DNA of 10,910 nt from Bifidobacterium breve (GTDB taxonomy: Bacteria; Actinomycetota; Actinomycetes; Mycobacteriales; Mycobacteriaceae). Positions 8,305 to 10,910 of the stretch are shown piece after piece (position 1 is the first letter of the stretch; every line of letters begins with the position of its first letter). The notes beneath the pieces were generated by a model. It made no database searches. It saw only the letters and a program-made list of their open reading frames with translations, and was not told the DNA's origin. Location: assembly GCA_945882475.1 (NCBI GenBank), contig CAMCWJ010000065.1:1-10910 (forward strand). Reading direction: 5' to 3'. A program made the position numbers and the translations under genes.

Positions 8305-9294
8305 CTAATACCCCTTTGCCTCGGCCAGCACCGTCAGGAGGCGGCGTGCGGCGGCGGTGCGGGCCGCGGCCGCGCCCGCAAAGCGGTCCAGGGCGCACTC
8401 CGGATCGGCCGGTGGCCCCAGGTGGCCGCAGCCGCGCGGGCAGTCGTCGATCGCGGCGGCCAGATCGGAGAAGGCCAGCAGCACGTCGTCGGCCTTGATG
8501 TGGGCCAGGCCGAACGACCGGATCCCCGGGGTGTCGATCACCCAGCCGCCGCCCGCCAATGGCAGCGCCACCGACTGGGTGGAGGTATGCCGGCCCTTGC
8601 CCACTCCGGACACCGTGCCGATCGCCCGGTCGGCTTGCGGCACAAGACGATTCACCAAGGTCGACTTGCCCACCCCGGAGTGGCCCAGCAGCACGGTGAC
8701 CTGCCCGGTCAGCAGCGCCTCGATCTCGCCCAGCGCCTCGTCGCGTCCCGCGGTGACCACGGTGAGGTCCAGATCGGCGAATTGCGCGGCGAACGGCGCG
8801 GCGGGCGCCAGGTCGGTCTTGGTCAGGCACAGGACGGGTCGCAGCCCGCCGGTGTAGGCCGCGATCAGCGTGCGATCCACCAGGCCGGTGCGCGGCGGCG
8901 GGTCGGCCAGCGCAACCACGATCAACAACTGATCGGCGTTGGCCACGACCACGCGTTCGGTCGGGTCGGTGTCATCGGCGGTGCGGCGCAACACCGTTCG
9001 GCGTTCACCGCGGCGGACGATCCGGGCCAGCGAGTCGGTTCGTCCGGACAGGTCACCGACGACGTCCACCTCGTCGCCGACGACGATCGGGGTGCGTCCG
9101 AGTTCGCGGGCCCGCATCGCGGTCACCGGACGGTGCGGATCGCCGTCCAGGACGCACCCCCAGCGGCCGCGGTCCACGGTCACCACCATCGCCGGTTTGG
9201 CGTCGGCATGGGTGGGGCGGGTCTTGGTGCGTGGCCGCGATCCTCGGCCGGATCGGACATGCACGTCGGATTCGTCGTATTCGCGCTGGCTCAA
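8305..9294 (-). CDS. rsgA: Ribosome small-subunit biogenesis GTPase RsgA (Rv3228-like)
   Basis: RsgA is a circularly permuted GTPase that acts late in 30S subunit assembly. This copy is 329 aa, against about 330 in M. tuberculosis Rv3228. The motifs come in the permuted order G4 TKTD (158-161), G1 GHSGVGKS (204-211), G3 DTPG (254-257). A switch region GKGRHTST lies at 232-239. The zinc-binding tail has Cys285, Cys289, His291 and Cys300. An OB-fold-like part precedes the GTPase domain (about 35-95). The start is TTG at 9294: its last two bases and the next A form the aroA stop, a TTGA overlap. It gives an N-terminus (SQREYDESDVHVRSGR) that lines up with the M. tuberculosis protein. No strong ribosome site is seen beyond a GGCGGA just upstream, so translation is probably coupled to aroA. 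Confidence 0.93.
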   Translation of the reverse strand: MSQREYDESDVHVRSGRGSRPRTKTRPTHADAKPAMVVTVDRGRWGCVLDGDPHRPVTAMRARELGRTPIVVGDEVDVVGDLSGRTDSLARIVRRGERRTVLRRTADDTDPTERVVVANADQLLIVVALADPPPRTGLVDRTLIAAYTGGLRPVLCLTKTDLAPAAPFAAQFADLDLTVVTAGRDEALGEIEALLTGQVTVLLGHSGVGKSTLVNRLVPQADRAIGTVSGVGKGRHTSTQSVALPLAGGGWVIDTPGIRSFGLAHIKADDVLLAFSDLAAAIDDCPRGCGHLGPPADPECALDRFAGAAAARTAAARRLLTVLAEAKGY

Positions 9295-10577
9295 CGTCCG
9301 CCGTCGCTCAGCATCTGTGCCCACATCTCGGGGAACCCCGGCAGCGTCTTGGCGGTGGTCGCAATGTCTTCCACTTCGACACCGGGCGTGTGCAATCCCA
9401 CGATGGCGCCGGCCGTTGCCATCCGGTGGTCGGCGTAGGAGTGCCACACCCCGCCGTGCAACGGTGCCGCGGTGATCACCAGGCCGTCGGGCGTCTCGAC
9501 GCAGTCGCCGCCCAGGCTGTTGATCTCGGTGCGCAGCGCCTCGAGCCGGTCGGTCTCGTGGCCGCGCAGGTGCGCGATGCCACTGAGCCGCGACACCGAG
9601 CCCGATTCGGCCAGTGCGGCCAGAGCCGCCACCGACGGTGCCAGCTCGCCGACGTCACGCAGGTCGATGTCGAACCCTCGGTAGCCGGCCGGACCTACTA
9701 CTTCCAGATGTGAATCAGATTGGCGCACAGTCGACCCGAGCATCCGCAGTATCCCGACGATGGTGTCGGACGGCTGCACACTGTCCTGCGGCCAGCCTGC
9801 GATGCGCACCACGCCGCCGGTCACCAGCGCTGCCGCCAGGAACGGCACCGCGTTGGACAGGTCCGGCTCGACGTCCCAGGCCCGGGCGGCCACCGGGCCG
9901 GGTCGCACCGCCCACCGGTTGGCGGTGGAGTCGTCCACCTCGACGCCGGCCTGGCGCAGCATCGCCACCGTCATCGCGATGTGTGGCGCCGAGGGCACCG
10001 ACTCGCCGGTGTGCAACACCTCCAGGCCCTGCGTGAACGCCGCGCCGCACAGCAGCAGTCCGGAGACGAACTGCGATGAGGCCGAGGCGTCGATACGCAC
10101 CGGGCCGCCGGTGACTTCACCGCGGCCGCGCACGCAGAACGGCAGCCCGGCACCGTCGATATCGACACCGAGTCCGCGCAGCGCCTCGAGCAGCGGGGCG
10201 ATCGGCCGGGCCCGGGCCTGCTCATCGCCGTCGAACTCGACGACGGTGGTGCTCAACGCGGCCAGCGGCGGCACGAACCGCAGCACCGTTCCGGCCAGGC
10301 CACAGTCGATGCGGGCCGTGGCGCTGGGGTTCAGCGCCCCGCCGACGGTCAACTCCGACCCCTCGCTGTCGATCCGTAGTCCAAGCGTGCGCAGCGCGCC
10401 GATCATCAGGTCGGTGTCCCGGCTGCGCAGCGCCCCGCGGATCGTCGAGGTGCCCTGGCCCCCGGCGGCGGCAAGCGCGGCCAGTATCAGCGTTCGGTTG
10501 GTCTGCGATTTCGACCCTGGCACCGTGACCGTGGCGTCTACCGGCGCTGCGGCGTGGGGAGCGGGCCAGTAGGTCAC
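9291..10577 (-). CDS. aroA: 3-phosphoshikimate 1-carboxyvinyltransferase (EPSP synthase)
   Basis: AroA joins phosphoenolpyruvate to shikimate-3-phosphate, the sixth step of the shikimate pathway to chorismate and aromatic amino acids. It is cytosolic and is the enzyme type inhibited by glyphosate. The protein is 428 aa, close to E. coli AroA and shorter than the roughly 450-aa M. tuberculosis enzyme. It shows the substrate-binding PGSKSQTNR (20-28, Lys23), LAGTVLRF (94-101, Gly96 and Arg100), DASASSQFVSGLL (163-175), and the C-terminal RGHETDRL and YADHRMA motifs. The start is GTG at 10577, with a GGGGG run just upstream and the familiar mycobacterial opening TYWPAP. It ends in LSDGGR, and its stop overlaps the rsgA start. 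It diverges from the SRAP gene across only 37 bases. Confidence 0.97.
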   Translation of the reverse strand: MTYWPAPHAAAPVDATVTVPGSKSQTNRTLILAALAAAGGQGTSTIRGALRSRDTDLMIGALRTLGLRIDSEGSELTVGGALNPSATARIDCGLAGTVLRFVPPLAALSTTVVEFDGDEQARARPIAPLLEALRGLGVDIDGAGLPFCVRGRGEVTGGPVRIDASASSQFVSGLLLCGAAFTQGLEVLHTGESVPSAPHIAMTVAMLRQAGVEVDDSTANRWAVRPGPVAARAWDVEPDLSNAVPFLAAALVTGGVVRIAGWPQDSVQPSDTIVGILRMLGSTVRQSDSHLEVVGPAGYRGFDIDLRDVGELAPSVAALAALAESGSVSRLSGIAHLRGHETDRLEALRTEINSLGGDCVETPDGLVITAAPLHGGVWHSYADHRMATAGAIVGLHTPGVEVEDIATTAKTLPGFPEMWAQMLSDGGR

Positions 10578-10614
10578 GCCCCCAATCCTGCCCTGCCGGG
10601 GGGATCATGGAGTC
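10578..10614. promoter_or_regulatory. short divergent region between aroA and the SRAP gene
   Basis: Only 37 bases separate the two start codons, so both promoters must be compressed here or reach into the opposite gene. No clear TANNNT -10 at a leaderless distance is visible on either strand. On the plus strand GGAG at 10609-10612 is only two bases from the ATG. Arms of five C and five G bases could pair, but this is weak evidence in such GC-rich DNA. Confidence 0.35.
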
Positions 10615-10910
10615 ATGTGTGGGCGATTCGTGGCGACGACGGATCCGGCGCTGCTGGCGGTGCGGCTCGATGCGGTCGACGAGACCGGGCAGCGTTTCGG
10701 TGCCCCGAACTACAACGTCGCCCCCACGACGACTATCGCCGCCGTTGTCGCCCGCCACGATGAACCAGACGACCGGGCGATCCGGCGGGTCCGCGCGATG
10801 CGCTGGGGTCTGTTGCCGCCGTGGGTCAAAGCCGACGCCGAGGGCCGGCCGAAAGCCAAGTCGCTGTTGATCAACGCGCGAGCCGAGACGCTGACCTCCT
10901 CGCCGGCATT
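10615..10910 (+). CDS. SRAP-domain protein (YedK/HMCES family), 5' part only
   Basis: SRAP proteins bond through Cys2 to abasic sites in single-stranded DNA and shield them during replication. The first 98 codons are present and the gene runs off the window. It opens with MCGRF, so Cys2 becomes the N-terminal nucleophile after methionine removal. Then come PNYNVAPT (31-38), RWGLLPPW (63-70) and INARAET (86-92), where Asn87 and Arg89 match the DNA-binding/active-site Asn-Ala-Arg of YedK. The later catalytic Glu and His lie beyond the window. M. tuberculosis Rv3226c has the same family and position, next to aroA. The complete protein should be about 250 aa. Confidence 0.93.
   Translation, partial: MCGRFVATTDPALLAVRLDAVDETGQRFGAPNYNVAPTTTIAAVVARHDEPDDRAIRRVRAMRWGLLPPWVKADAEGRPKAKSLLINARAETLTSSPA

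Noticed and set aside
8282..8830. In-frame upstream extension of the aldo-keto reductase (465-aa reading)
   Set aside because: It lies wholly within rsgA, is Arg/Gly-rich and unlike any AKR N-terminus. The ATG at 8281 has a good ribosome site and gives the family's usual length.
8422..9438. 338-codon open frame on the plus strand opposite rsgA
   Set aside because: Antisense shadow of a gene whose GTPase and zinc motifs are intact. Composition is biased and no family is recognisable.

Overview
This 10.9 kb, strongly GC-rich window is chromosomal core DNA from a mycobacterium, probably an environmental or fast-growing relative of M. tuberculosis. The evidence is residue-level similarity, from memory, to M. 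tuberculosis SecA1 (Rv3240c), Rv3235, PPK2 (Rv3232c), Rv3231c, Rv3230c, DesA3 (Rv3229c), Rv3228, AroA (Rv3227) and Rv3226c. These occur in the same relative order and orientation, with the whole block flipped. I see no insertion sequence, phage gene, CRISPR array, tRNA or rRNA.

Layout. Bases 1-26 look like the last codons of an upstream gene, probably the ribosome hibernation factor hpf. secA1 (104-2881, +) is the housekeeping preprotein translocase ATPase. It converges with a DUF6459 / Rv3235-family gene of unknown function (2903-3421, -). A 121-bp divergent region separates that gene from ppk2 (3543-4403, +), which appears to be transcribed leaderless and overlaps a small DUF6912 / Rv3231c-like gene (4396-4908, +). 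Next comes a two-gene lipid unit: a ferredoxin-NAD(P)H reductase (4995-6134, +) and the membrane stearoyl-CoA desaturase desA3 (6180-7418, +). The reductase passes electrons to the desaturase, giving oleoyl-CoA. Converging on desA3 is a minus-strand run read aroA (10577-9291), rsgA (9294-8305), aldo-keto reductase (8281-7433). An SRAP-domain (YedK/HMCES-like) gene diverges from aroA at 10615 and runs off the window.

The best non-coding signal lies in front of the reductase-desA3 unit: a TTGACG/TAAGTT promoter with a 17-bp spacer. A 29-bp near-perfect inverted repeat covers its -10 and predicted start point. Each half of that repeat is itself a palindrome of the form TACGGYACCGTA. This looks like a tandem operator for a dimeric repressor, plausibly of the TetR type, and no regulator gene for it lies in the window.

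Differences from the M. tuberculosis layout as I recall it: the genes between secA1 and Rv3235 (kefB region) and between Rv3235 and ppk2 (tgs3 region) are absent, and an aldo-keto reductase sits between desA3 and rsgA. I do not see a wholly new system. The points most worth following are the double operator, the two unknown-function genes and the non-canonical starts.
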